A stretch of 64,000 bases of DNA, taken from assembly GCF_014200395.1 (NCBI RefSeq), contig NZ_JACHBS010000001.1, positions 1,054,001 to 1,118,000 of the forward strand, read 5' to 3'. Within the stretch, counting starts at the first letter, position 1, and every line of letters begins with the position of its first letter. The notes under the pieces were generated by a model. The model was not told where the DNA came from, searched no databases, and saw only the letters and a list, made by a program, of their open reading frames with translations. This stretch comes from Microcella frigidaquae. Lineage in GTDB: Bacteria; Actinomycetota; Actinomycetes; Actinomycetales; Microbacteriaceae. This document shows, piece after piece, positions 7,954 through 16,474 of this stretch. A program made the translations under genes and the position numbers.

Positions 7954-10439
7954 CACTCGCCCGCCTTCACCGCGCCGCCGAAGCCGAAGCCCTTGCGCGC
8001 GGGCGCCGCAGCAGGCTCGGCAGCGGCATCGCCCGCCGACGCGCCGGCGGCAGCGCCGAAGCCCTTCTTGGGCGCACCCGTGCCGGCGATGGCCTCGGCC
8101 TTGTTGACCTTGACCGTCGACTGCTCGGCGGTGTGGCGCGGCTTCATGTGCAGGTAGTAGGTCGTCTTCACGCCCTTCTTCCACGCGGCCGTGTAGATGT
8201 CGACCATGTCGTCGACGTCGCGGGTCTCGAGGTACATGTTGCGGCTGATGGCCTGGTCGATCCACTTCTGCGCCCGCGCCGCGACCTCGAGGAAGGCGTA
8301 GGGCGAGAGCTGGAAGCTCGTCTTGTAGGCCGCGCGGATCTCCTCGGGAATCGCGGTGATGCCCTGGATGTCGCCCTGGCTGCGCAGGATGTCCTCACGC
8401 ACGCGCTCCCACAGCCCGCGCTCGCGCAGCGCCTCGACGAGGTTGCGGTTGACCTCGAGGAACTTGCCCGAGCTGGTCGAGCGGCTGAAGATCTGCGAGA
8501 ACTGCGGGTCGAGACCCGGGGTCGTGCCGGCCACGAGGCCGATCGACGCCGTCGGGGCGATCGCCATCAGGGTGGCGTTGCGCATGCCGCCCTTGACCTT
8601 CTCGCGGAGGGCATCCCAGTCGAGACGCGTGGTGCGGTTGACCTGCACCTCGACACCGCGGTCGGCCTCGGTGAGGTCGATCGTGTCGATCGGAACGAGG
8701 CCCTGCGACCACCGGCTGCCCGCGAAGTTCTGGTACGAGCCGCGCTCGCGGGCGAGGTCGGCCGACTCGTCGATGGCGGCGTACGAGACGTGCTCCATGA
8801 TCTCGTCGATGAGGTCGAACGCCTCCTCCGAGTCGTACGAGTAGCCGAGCTTCTCGACGACGTCGGTGAAGCCCATGACCCCCAGACCGATGGCGCGGTT
8901 GGTCTGGTTGGCGTGGTCGGCCTCGTCGACGCTCGACACCGTGATGTCGATCAGGTTGTCGAGCTGGCGCACCGCCTGGCGGGCGCTCTCGTCGATCTTC
9001 GCCCAGTCGATGCGGCCGCCCTGCTCGTCCTGGATCAGGTGCTGCGAGAGGTTGATCGAGGCGAGGTTGCAGACCGAGATGTTGTCGCGGTCCTGCGGCA
9101 GGCAGATCTCGGTGCAGAGGTTCGACAGGTGGATCGTGCCGGTGTTGTTGTTGATGGCGCGGTTGTTGATCGTGTCCTTCCAGGTCAGCCAGGGGTGGCT
9201 GGTCGACTGGAGGGAGATGAGGATCTGCTTGAACTGCTCGCGGGCGCCGATCTTCTTGAACATGTTGAGCTCGCCGCGCTCGGCCATCGCCACGTACTCG
9301 GCGTAGCGCTTCGAGAACTCCTTGCCGTACAGCTCGTTGAGGTCGGCGACCTCGAGCGGGTCGAAGAGGTACCAGTCCTCGTCGTTCTGCACGCGCTTCA
9401 TGAACTCGTCGCTGATCCAGACCGCGGTGTTGGCGGTGCGGGTGCGGCGGTAGGGGTCACCCGAGTTCTGACGCAGGTCGAGGAACTCCGGGAAGTCCAT
9501 GTGCCAGTTCTCCATGTAGAAGCACAGGGCACCGAACTTCTTGCCGCCGCGGCTGACCGCGCGCAGCACCGAGTCGATCGTGTGCATGAACGGGATCGGC
9601 CCGGTCGAGGTGGTGTTGTTCGAGCGGATGGGCGAGCCCTGGGCGCGCAGCTTGGTGACCGAGAGGCCGATTCCGCCGGTGCCCTTCGTGAGCCACATGA
9701 CATCACGCACGCTCTTGGCGATGTGCTCGATGTCGTCCTGCATCTCCATGACGAAGCAGTTCGACAGCTGCGGGTAGCTGGTGCCCGCGTTGACCAGGGT
9801 CGAGCCGGCGGCGAGGTACTCGAGCTTCGACATCTTCGAGTAGAAGGCGATGGCGTGCGAGGTGGGGTCGGCCTCGTTGAGCGAGAGGCCCATGGCCACG
9901 CGCATCCAGAAGTACTGCGGGGTCTCGAGGGGCTCGCCGTTGCGCGCCTTGATGCCGTAGCGGTTGTTGAGGGTGACGACGCCGATGTACTTCAGCAGCT
10001 CGTCGTTCTGCGGGTCGAGCACGTCGGCGAGGGCGTCGAGGTCGAACAGCTCGGGGAAGCGCGAGTCGAGAAGCACCTCGTCGACGCCGCGGCGGATGTA
10101 GTCGGCGAAGTGGGCGCGGTGCAGCTCGCGCAGCTCGGCGGCGTTCTCGTAGTCGCCGAGAACGCGCTTGTAGATGGTCTTGAGCAGCAGGCGCGCGGCG
10201 ACGACGTCGAAGGCGGGGTCGTCCTTGACGTTCTGCAGGGCGACCTGGATCACCGCCTCGTCGAGCTGCTGGGTGGTGATGCCGTCGAACAGCGTCAGCT
10301 CGAGCTCGCTCGCGATCTGCGTGACCCACGCGACCTGGTCGGGCAGGCCCTCGGCCGCGCGCTCGATCGCCAGGTTGATCTTGTTGGCGTCGTACGGCTC
10401 ACGGCTTCCATCGCGCTTCACCACGGTGATGCTGCTCAC
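7953..10439 (-). CDS. nrdA: Ribonucleotide reductase large subunit
   Basis: The alpha subunit (828 residues) reduces ribonucleotides. It has an N-terminal ATP-cone (ITVVKRDGSREPYDANKI), the active-site disulfide Cys in SNCFVME and SVCNLASINL, the NLCTE motif holding the catalytic Asn, thiyl Cys and Glu, and the YY pair in KTTYYLHMK for radical transfer. I start it at GTG 10439, just before the ATP-cone and after a purine-rich GGGAGAG site; the longer frame to 10652 would include the operator region. The C-terminus is a low-complexity Ala/Gly tail without Cys. The missing CxxCQ pair lies in the overlapping next ORF. NrdR and DnaA-like sites lie upstream. Confidence 0.93.
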   Translation of the reverse strand: MSSITVVKRDGSREPYDANKINLAIERAAEGLPDQVAWVTQIASELELTLFDGITTQQLDEAVIQVALQNVKDDPAFDVVAARLLLKTIYKRVLGDYENAAELRELHRAHFADYIRRGVDEVLLDSRFPELFDLDALADVLDPQNDELLKYIGVVTLNNRYGIKARNGEPLETPQYFWMRVAMGLSLNEADPTSHAIAFYSKMSKLEYLAAGSTLVNAGTSYPQLSNCFVMEMQDDIEHIAKSVRDVMWLTKGTGGIGLSVTKLRAQGSPIRSNNTTSTGPIPFMHTIDSVLRAVSRGGKKFGALCFYMENWHMDFPEFLDLRQNSGDPYRRTRTANTAVWISDEFMKRVQNDEDWYLFDPLEVADLNELYGKEFSKRYAEYVAMAERGELNMFKKIGAREQFKQILISLQSTSHPWLTWKDTINNRAINNNTGTIHLSNLCTEICLPQDRDNISVCNLASINLSQHLIQDEQGGRIDWAKIDESARQAVRQLDNLIDITVSSVDEADHANQTNRAIGLGVMGFTDVVEKLGYSYDSEEAFDLIDEIMEHVSYAAIDESADLARERGSYQNFAGSRWSQGLVPIDTIDLTEADRGVEVQVNRTTRLDWDALREKVKGGMRNATLMAIAPTASIGLVAGTTPGLDPQFSQIFSRSTSSGKFLEVNRNLVEALRERGLWERVREDILRSQGDIQGITAIPEEIRAAYKTSFQLSPYAFLEVAARAQKWIDQAISRNMYLETRDVDDMVDIYTAAWKKGVKTTYYLHMKPRHTAEQSTVKVNKAEAIAGTGAPKKGFGAAAGASAGDAAAEPAAAPARKGFGFGGAVKAGE

Positions 10440-10561
10440 GTGCCCACTCTCCCTCTCGGGGCCTCGCCGGCCCTGGTCTCTCGCGGCCGTGCTCAGCCGC
10501 CTGCTGTCGGAAAAAGCCCGGAAATCCGGGCCTGCTGCGCTGATCCCCTCGCGCGGCTCCA

Positions 10562-10609
10562 TCACTATATATCGGGGGTCTGACAAAGTTCCCACCCAAT
10601 ATGTAGTGG
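10562..10609 (-). promoter_or_regulatory. Two NrdR boxes over the nrdA promoter
   Basis: Two 16-bp sites fit the NrdR consensus with core CWATATATWG: TCACTATATATCGGGG at 10562-10577 and ACCCAATATGTAGTGG at 10594-10609. Their centres are 32 bp apart, three helical turns, which is the usual spacing for cooperative NrdR binding. The proximal box contains the best -10 element, TATAGT at 10569-10564 on the minus strand. Repression of the RNR operon by NrdR follows from established behaviour of this regulator. The nrdR gene itself is not in the window. Confidence 0.8.
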
Positions 10610-10625
10610 GCGTGTCGTCCCCAGC

Positions 10626-10665
10626 TGTGCATAACTCCGCCGACTTCTCCACAGCCTGTGGGCAA
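10626..10665. promoter_or_regulatory. Cluster of three DnaA-box-like 9-mers upstream of nrdA
   Basis: TTATGCACA (minus, 10634-10626), TTCTCCACA (plus, 10645-10653) and TTGCCCACA (minus, 10665-10657) match TTATCCACA in 8, 8 and 7 of 9 positions. They lie just upstream of the distal NrdR box. DnaA regulates nrdAB in Escherichia coli through similar boxes. Here the role is inference; the sites also lie in the leader of the divergent MFS gene. Confidence 0.5.
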
Positions 10666-10701
10666 CCTCCGACACCCCGCGGGCCGTAGGCTGAAACCCT
10701 T

Positions 10702-11907
10702 GTGAGCGGCTACCGAGACCTGTTGAGAACGCCCGGCGTGGCGCGCATCATCGCTGCCCAATTGACGGCCCGCGTGCCCTCCGGGATGCTCTCGCTCGCC
10801 TTCCTGATCCACATCGAGCGCATCTTCGACTCGTACGGCGCCGCCGGGCTCGTGCTCGCCGCCACGAGCGTCGGCCAGGCCGTCGCCGGCCCCCTCACCA
10901 GCCGCTGGATGGGCCGCTTCGGGATGCGCCCGGTGCTCATCGTGACCCTCATCATCTGCGCGGCCGGGGTCTTCGTCATCGCGTTCCTCCTGCTGCCGCT
11001 GTGGGCGTACATGCTGGTGGGCCTCATCGTCGGCCTCGCCACCCCGCCGATCCAGCCCGCGGTGCGCACCATCTACCCGAAGATGGTCTCCGGCCGGCAA
11101 CTGACCCCCCTGTTCTCGCTCGACGCCTCGGCACAGGAGATCATCTGGGTCACCGGCCCGTTCATCACCGTGGTGCTGGCGACCCAGTTCTCCCCCGTCG
11201 CCGCGCTGAGCGTCGCCGGCGCGTTCATGGTCGGCGGCGGCATCTGGTTCATCGCCTCTCCCGAGGTCGGCAAGGTGCGGATTCCGCCGAGCCGCCGGAA
11301 GCTCGGCATGGTGCTCAAGAACCGCGCGGTCGTGCTCTCCACTGTGGGCGGGTTCCTGCTCATCGGCTCCGCCGCCTCGATCGAGGTCGGGGTGGTCGCC
11401 GTGTTCGGCGAGGGCGGCACCGAGGCGGGCATCCTGTTCGGGCTCTGGGCCATCGCCTCGCTCGTCGGCGGCCTGTCGATGGGGCATCTGCCGATCGGCC
11501 CGTGGGCGATGGCGAACCGCTTCGCGATCGTCGTCGTCGGCATGCTGCTCGCACCGTTCGCCCTCGAGTTCTGGTGGCTCGCGCTGGCGCTCATCGTGGC
11601 CGGCATCGGCATCGCGCCGGTGCTCGCCGTCATGTTCGCGATCGTCTCGGCCAGCGTGAAGTTCAGCGAGACGGCGGAGGCCTACGGCTGGCTCGGCACC
11701 GGGCAGCTCATCGGCGCCGCGCTCGGCTCGGCCATCGCGGGCTTCCTGATCGACGGCTTCGGCGCGATCGGCGGCTTCTGGGCGGCCATCGCCTTCGCCG
11801 TGATCGGGATGCTCGTGGCCATCCTGTTCCGCGGCTGGCACCCCGACCTGCGCGGGCGAGACGCATCGCCCCTGCCCGACACGGAGCCGGTCGAGACCGT
11901 CAGCTAG
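10702..11907 (+). CDS. MFS transporter
   Basis: A 401-residue membrane protein with about 11-12 hydrophobic segments and the MFS loop signature SRWMGRFGMRPVL between the second and third segments. The overall pattern resembles the drug/sugar efflux type of major facilitator (MFS_1). Start is GTG at 10702, 16 nt after the nearest divergent regulatory block. It is transcribed away from nrdA, and its stop overlaps the end of the convergent FMN reductase gene by 4 nt. Substrate cannot be named. Confidence 0.85.
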   Translation: MSGYRDLLRTPGVARIIAAQLTARVPSGMLSLAFLIHIERIFDSYGAAGLVLAATSVGQAVAGPLTSRWMGRFGMRPVLIVTLIICAAGVFVIAFLLLPLWAYMLVGLIVGLATPPIQPAVRTIYPKMVSGRQLTPLFSLDASAQEIIWVTGPFITVVLATQFSPVAALSVAGAFMVGGGIWFIASPEVGKVRIPPSRRKLGMVLKNRAVVLSTVGGFLLIGSAASIEVGVVAVFGEGGTEAGILFGLWAIASLVGGLSMGHLPIGPWAMANRFAIVVVGMLLAPFALEFWWLALALIVAGIGIAPVLAVMFAIVSASVKFSETAEAYGWLGTGQLIGAALGSAIAGFLIDGFGAIGGFWAAIAFAVIGMLVAILFRGWHPDLRGRDASPLPDTEPVETVS

Positions 11908-12464
11908 AGCGCGCGGAGCGGCGTCAGCGCCTCGGCGTAGCGGCCGAGAGCCTCGACCATCTTGGTCAGGGTCGCGTCGTGCTTGGGGTCGGGCGTGAAG
12001 ACGCCCTCGGCGACGTGCGCGTGCGGGAAGTTGATGGCGACGTCGACGGGCACCCGCACGAGTCCGATGGTGGTGAGCACCGCATCCAGCGCCGCGGCGC
12101 CGCGCAGGCCGCCGGAGCCGCCGCCGTAGCTGACCACGCCGACCGGCTTGCCCTGCCACTCGAGCATGAGGAAGTCGAGCGCGTTCTTGAGCGCCGGGCT
12201 GTAGCTGTGGTTGTACTCGGGACTCACCAGCAGCACCGCGTCGGCCTGCTGGACCCGGGCGCTCCAGGCGATCGTGTGCGGCTTCGTGTAGGCGCGCTTC
12301 GCAGGGTGCTCGGGCTCGTCCATGAACGGCAGGTTCAGCTCGACCAGGTCGACGAGGTCGACCTCGTGGCCGGCGGCCTCGACGCGGTCGCGCACCCAGT
12401 GCGCGACGGGGAGGCCGATGCGGCCGGGGCGGACGGAACCGATGATGATCATGACGCGGGACAT
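11904..12464 (-). CDS. NADPH-dependent FMN reductase
   Basis: A 187-residue flavodoxin-fold protein. The phosphate-binding loop GSVRPGRIGLPVAHWV near the N-terminus and the flavin-contact motif SPEYNHSYSPALKNALD in the middle are typical of the NADPH-dependent FMN reductase/azoreductase family. ATG 12464 is preferred because it sits right before the core strand RVMIIIGSVR; the upstream extension is Arg-rich shadow sequence. It would deliver reduced flavin or reduce quinones or chromate-like substrates in the cytoplasm. Its end overlaps the convergent MFS gene by 4 nt. Confidence 0.88.
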   Translation of the reverse strand: MSRVMIIIGSVRPGRIGLPVAHWVRDRVEAAGHEVDLVDLVELNLPFMDEPEHPAKRAYTKPHTIAWSARVQQADAVLLVSPEYNHSYSPALKNALDFLMLEWQGKPVGVVSYGGGSGGLRGAAALDAVLTTIGLVRVPVDVAINFPHAHVAEGVFTPDPKHDATLTKMVEALGRYAEALTPLRAL

Positions 12465-12551
12465 GCTGGGCCCAACCCCGCGGGACTCTCCTCGATTCCC
12501 GCGCTCAGGATTCTCGCGGCGACGCCGGCCGCGCCGAGTAGGGTCGAGCCC

Positions 12552-13310
12552 ATGAGCACGGTGACCCTCCCCCGGCTGCACTGGGGCCCCGCCGATTCCT
12601 CCCGACGCGCGCTACTCGTGCACGGCCTCGGCTCATCGGCGCAGACGCAGTGGCGGCTCGCCGAGGGGCTCGCGGAGCGCGGCTGGTCGGCCACCGCCGT
12701 CGACCTGCGGGGGCACGGCGACGCGCCGCGGGCATCCCGCTACCGCATCGACGACATCGCGGACGACCTGCTGGGCACCCGTCCCGAGGGCGGCGCGAGC
12801 TGGGACCTCGTGGTGGGGCACTCGATCGGCGGGGCCGCGGTGGCGCAGGCGGCCGCGCTCGATGCAGCCTGGGCTCGACGGCTCGTGCTGCTCGACCCGG
12901 CGATCGCGCTCGAGAAGGCCGTTCGCGACGCGGTGCTCGCCGGGCAGCTCGCCAATCATGATGCCGCGACCGTCGAGAGCATCGCCGCGGAGTTCCCGCA
13001 CTGGCACCCCCTGGACGTCGAGTTCCGCGTGCGGGCGGCGAAGGGGGCGTCGCGCTTCGCGCTCGAGCGCATGGTGCTCGACAATGACGACTGGGATGTC
13101 CGGAGCCACGTCGCCCGACTCACCCCGCCGACTCTGGTGCTGGCCGCCGACCCGGCGCGCGGCGCGATGTTCACCGGGCCGCTCGCCGAGGAGGTGCTCG
13201 CGGCGAATCCGCGGATGTCGGCCGTCGTCATCGAGGGCGCCGGGCACAGCGTTCACCGCGACGACCCCGAGGCCACCCTGCATCACCTGCTCGCCTTCGC
13301 CGACGTCTGA
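12552..13310 (+). CDS. Alpha/beta hydrolase
   Basis: A 252-residue alpha/beta-hydrolase. The oxyanion-side motif LLVHGLGSS, the nucleophile elbow GHSIGG (Ser) and the C-terminal GAGHSVHRDDPE (His) are all present, with an acid in the strand LVLAADPARG. It is a soluble cytoplasmic enzyme acting on an unknown ester or similar substrate. ATG 12552 is chosen directly before SFTV-like strand one (MSTVTLPRLHWG). It is divergent from the FMN reductase by 87 bp and convergent with the siderophore-interacting protein gene. Confidence 0.88.
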   Translation: MSTVTLPRLHWGPADSSRRALLVHGLGSSAQTQWRLAEGLAERGWSATAVDLRGHGDAPRASRYRIDDIADDLLGTRPEGGASWDLVVGHSIGGAAVAQAAALDAAWARRLVLLDPAIALEKAVRDAVLAGQLANHDAATVESIAAEFPHWHPLDVEFRVRAAKGASRFALERMVLDNDDWDVRSHVARLTPPTLVLAADPARGAMFTGPLAEEVLAANPRMSAVVIEGAGHSVHRDDPEATLHHLLAFADV

Positions 13311-13327
13311 GGGCGACGGCCGCCCGG

Positions 13328-14056
13328 TCAGCGGCGCCAGTAGCCCTTCGCGACGGCGCGCTCGACGTCGATGCCCCAGGCCGCGAGGGCGGCCCGGGCC
13401 GGGGCGACGAGCGACTGCTCGCCGCACGCGAAGACGAAGCGCTCGAGCGGGTCGGTCGGTGGTGGTACAGCGGCCAGCGCCGCGGCGAGCGCTGCGCTCG
13501 GAGCCTGCGGGTCGGGCGCCAGGATGCTCACGCGCAACCCCCGCGGCATCACGAGGCCGAGCGCAGCAGGGTCGAACCCGGTCTCGAGCAGCAGGTGCCC
13601 GGTGATGCTCGGGCCGAGCATCCGGAGATAGCGGCGGATCGCGGGCAGGGCGCTGTCGTCCCCCGCCAGCACGACCTCCCCGGGTGTGCCGGTGAGCACG
13701 ACCGAGCCCTTTGGGCCACGCATCACGGCGGGCGACCCGATCGGAGCCTCCGCCGCCCAGGGCCCGATCACGCCCGGTCGCGCGCCACCGTGCACGAGCA
13801 CGTCGAGGTCGACCCAGCCCTCCTCGACCGAGTGCGCGACGATCGTCTCCGTGCGGTCGGCTCCGTCGACCACCTCGACACGCACGTGGTCGCCGCCGCC
13901 GGGCGCGATGAAGCCCGACAGCTCTCCGGGCTCGGCCTCGACGAGGCGCACGCGCACGAAGCGCTGCTCGCCCGCGGCGGCGAGTACGGTGCGCGCGCCG
14001 AGCGCCATCCGCCGCGCAGCGGGCGGAAAGGGGTGGCGGGTGAGGTCGTAGAGCAC
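13328..14056 (-). CDS. Siderophore-interacting FAD-binding protein
   Basis: A 242-residue protein of the SIP family, NAD(P)H-flavin reductases that release iron from siderophores. It shows the FAD-binding beta-barrel part (FVRVRLVEAEPGELSGF, DHVRVEV), the central GPKGSVVL segment and the C-terminal SIP domain beginning VVLAGDDSALPAIRRYL and ending FVFACGEQSLV and KGYWRR. Length is normal. It lies 13 bp downstream of an MFS gene on the same strand, a pairing that could link siderophore export or uptake with iron release, though this is inference. Confidence 0.9.
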   Translation of the reverse strand: MLYDLTRHPFPPAARRMALGARTVLAAAGEQRFVRVRLVEAEPGELSGFIAPGGGDHVRVEVVDGADRTETIVAHSVEEGWVDLDVLVHGGARPGVIGPWAAEAPIGSPAVMRGPKGSVVLTGTPGEVVLAGDDSALPAIRRYLRMLGPSITGHLLLETGFDPAALGLVMPRGLRVSILAPDPQAPSAALAAALAAVPPPTDPLERFVFACGEQSLVAPARAALAAWGIDVERAVAKGYWRR

Positions 14057-14069
14057 GCGCGGCCTCCGG

Positions 14070-15419
14070 TCAGGCGGCCGGCACGACCGGATTCGCTCCG
14101 GTCATGGGCGGCGGCGCATCCCCGTTGTCGATGTCCTCCGGGTTGGGCAGCGTCATCAGGAAGCGATAGAAGATCAGCCCGAGCACCGTGATGCCCGCTC
14201 CGCCGACGATCCACGGCACGGTGAGGTCGATGAGCGCGAGCGTGCCGCCGAGCAGCGAGCCGATCGGCATCGTGCCCCACAGCAGGGTGCGCCATGTGCC
14301 GTGCACGCGGCCGAGCAGCCGGCCGGGGATGATCGCCTGACGGAACGACATCATCAGCACGTTCCAGATCGTCGTCGTCGACGCTCCGAGCGCGAAGAGG
14401 ATGATCGCGGCGATCGGCACGGGGAACAGCCCCGTGAGCAGCACCAGGATTCCGGCAAGCAGGTTCATCGCGGCCATGACCGGTCCGAGCCCGAAGCGGC
14501 GGGCGAGGCGGGAGGCCACGACCGAGCCGAGCATTCCCCCGACGGCACCGGAGAGCAGGAACAGCCCGAACGCCGCCTCCGGGATGGCGAGCGTGTCGAG
14601 GACGAACAGCACGAGAGTCGCCCCCGATGCCGAGAACAGGATCGCGACCGGGATGCTGACGAACCACAGGGTGCGGAGCATGCGGTTGCCCATGATGAAG
14701 TGCCAGCCGTCGGCGAGCTGGCGCCGGAACGGCACGACCTCGGCGACCTCGCCGGTCGCGACGGCCGCGTGGAACTGCCTGCCCGAGGCAACGGCGGGCA
14801 GCAGCGCGGCCAGCAGGGCTGCGAGGCCGAACGCCGCGACGAGTCCGCCGATGGGGATGAGCACGGCGACGGCGAACAGGGCCGAGGTGAGCGGGGCCGC
14901 CGCGAAGTTCTGCACCACGAGCTCGGCACCCTCGATGCGGGCGTTGGCGCGCGGCAGGTTCTGCTTCGACACGACGCTCGGCACGACCGCGCGGATGGCC
15001 CCGTCGTAGAGGGTCTCGCAGACGCCGTAGACGAAGATCACGAGGTAGAGCCACCAGATGGTGAGCGCGTTCATCGCGACGAGCACGACGAGCGCGACGG
15101 CGAGCAGCGTGCGCACCCCGGCGGCGAGAGCGAGAGCCTGACGGCGGTCCATCCGGTCGACGAGGATTCCGGCGGGGAGGGCGAAGAACAGCCACGGCAG
15201 CATCGCCACCGCGCCGATTCCCGCGATGAGCACGGGGTCGTCGGTGAGCCGTGCGGCGAGCAGCGGCGAGGCGGTGCGGGCGATGCCGTCGCCGAGACTC
15301 GACGCGAGGTTGGCCGTGAAGACGTTCGCGAACGTGCGGCCCAGGCCGCGCCGTTCGGCCGACGAGCCGGAGCCCTCGCGGGGGCCGGGGTTCGCGCCAG
15401 GGGTGGAGCGCGTGGTCAT
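14070..15419 (-). CDS. MFS transporter, MFS_3 (EntS-like) type
   Basis: A 449-residue membrane protein with about 12 hydrophobic segments and the conserved loop PAGILVDRMDRRQAL. The TLYDGAIRAVVPSVV and LPRANARIEGAE segments are typical of the MFS_3 branch, which includes enterobactin exporter EntS. ATG 15419 is chosen over the longer frame, whose first 47 residues are Ser/Pro-rich antisense of the neighbouring gene. It is followed by the SIP gene, so an exported siderophore or related metal-chelator is a reasonable but unproved substrate. The aldo/keto reductase gene ends 8 bp upstream on the same strand. Confidence 0.85.
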   Translation of the reverse strand: MTTRSTPGANPGPREGSGSSAERRGLGRTFANVFTANLASSLGDGIARTASPLLAARLTDDPVLIAGIGAVAMLPWLFFALPAGILVDRMDRRQALALAAGVRTLLAVALVVLVAMNALTIWWLYLVIFVYGVCETLYDGAIRAVVPSVVSKQNLPRANARIEGAELVVQNFAAAPLTSALFAVAVLIPIGGLVAAFGLAALLAALLPAVASGRQFHAAVATGEVAEVVPFRRQLADGWHFIMGNRMLRTLWFVSIPVAILFSASGATLVLFVLDTLAIPEAAFGLFLLSGAVGGMLGSVVASRLARRFGLGPVMAAMNLLAGILVLLTGLFPVPIAAIILFALGASTTTIWNVLMMSFRQAIIPGRLLGRVHGTWRTLLWGTMPIGSLLGGTLALIDLTVPWIVGGAGITVLGLIFYRFLMTLPNPEDIDNGDAPPPMTGANPVVPAA

Positions 15420-15426
15420 CGGTCGA

Positions 15427-16413
15427 CTACCACCGATCGTGGACGAGCGCACGGATGCGCCGGTCGTACAGCTCAACGACGCGGGCGTGGAACTCGGCGC
15501 CGAGCTCGGCGACCGATCCTGCGGCGGCGTTGGCGCGCGCCTGCTCGGGGTTTCGCGCACCGGGGATCACCGTGCTGACGCCCGGCACCTCGGTGAGCCA
15601 GGCGAGTGCAGCCGTCGCCGGGGCGAGGCCGTGCTCGGCGGCGAGCGCCGCGAACTCCTGCGCGGCCTCGACGCCGGTGGCGTAGTCGACGCCCGAGAAC
15701 GTCTCGCCCTGGTCGAAGTGCGAGCCGTCGCGGTTGTAGGTGCGGTGGTCGTCGGCGGCGAAGACGGTGTCAGCGGTGTACCGCCCGCTGAGCAGGCCCG
15801 AGGCGAGGGGCACGCGGGCGATGATGCCGACGCCGGCCTCCATCGCGGCGGGCAGCACGGCGTCGAGCGGCTTCAGCCGGAACGCGTTGATGATGATCTG
15901 CACGCTCGCGACGTTCGGCCGGGCGATCGCCGTCAGGGCCTCCTCGACCGTCTCGACGCTCACGCCGTAGTGCCGGATCGTGCCCTCGTCAACAAGCTGA
16001 TCGAGGTCGTCGTAGACCCGGTCGGTGGAGTACACGGGCGTCGGCGGGCAGTGCAGCTGCACGAGGTCGAGGGTGTCGACGCCGAGGTTCTTCAGGCTGC
16101 GCTCGTTCCACGCCCGGAAGTTCGCGGTCGAGTAGTTCTCGGGCACCTGCGGCAGGCGGCGGCCCATCTTGGTGGCGACGAACACCCCGGCATCGGGATG
16201 CTGGCGCAGGTACGCCCCGATGATCGACTCGCTGCGGCCATCACCGTAGACGTCGGCCGTGTCGAAGATCGTGACGCCCGACTCGACGGCCGCGTCGAGC
16301 ACCGCGTGGGCATCCTTCTCGGAGACATCGCCCCAGTCGGCACCGAGCTGCCAGGTGCCGAGGCCGATCGCGGAAACCGTGGCGCCGGTGCGCCCGAGAA
16401 CGGAGGTCTTCAT
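15427..16413 (-). CDS. Aldo/keto reductase
   Basis: A 328-residue NADPH-dependent oxidoreductase with the TIM-barrel AKR motifs: FDTADVYGDGRSE with catalytic Asp and Tyr, KMGRRLPQVP containing the catalytic Lys, LVQLHCPPTP with the His/Cys position, and the cofactor-binding AWLTEVPGVSTVIPGARNPEQ near the C-terminus. Length is normal. It may form an operon with the MFS and SIP genes downstream (gaps of 7 and 13 bp). Its substrate is unknown. Confidence 0.92.
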   Translation of the reverse strand: MKTSVLGRTGATVSAIGLGTWQLGADWGDVSEKDAHAVLDAAVESGVTIFDTADVYGDGRSESIIGAYLRQHPDAGVFVATKMGRRLPQVPENYSTANFRAWNERSLKNLGVDTLDLVQLHCPPTPVYSTDRVYDDLDQLVDEGTIRHYGVSVETVEEALTAIARPNVASVQIIINAFRLKPLDAVLPAAMEAGVGIIARVPLASGLLSGRYTADTVFAADDHRTYNRDGSHFDQGETFSGVDYATGVEAAQEFAALAAEHGLAPATAALAWLTEVPGVSTVIPGARNPEQARANAAAGSVAELGAEFHARVVELYDRRIRALVHDRW

Positions 16414-16474
16414 GCCCTCCAGCCTAGGCGGCGCGGGCCGCGGGCACCGGCGGGTGGGGGCGCCGTGCGGGCGC

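Noticed and set aside
10440..10652. N-terminal extension of NrdA to 10652
   Set aside because: It would translate the NrdR boxes and promoter. The ATP-cone starts right at GTG 10439, which has a purine-rich ribosome binding site.
10626..10665. Replication origin
   Set aside because: Only three DnaA-like boxes are present and dnaA, dnaN or gyrB are absent; the boxes fit a regulatory site for nrdA better.
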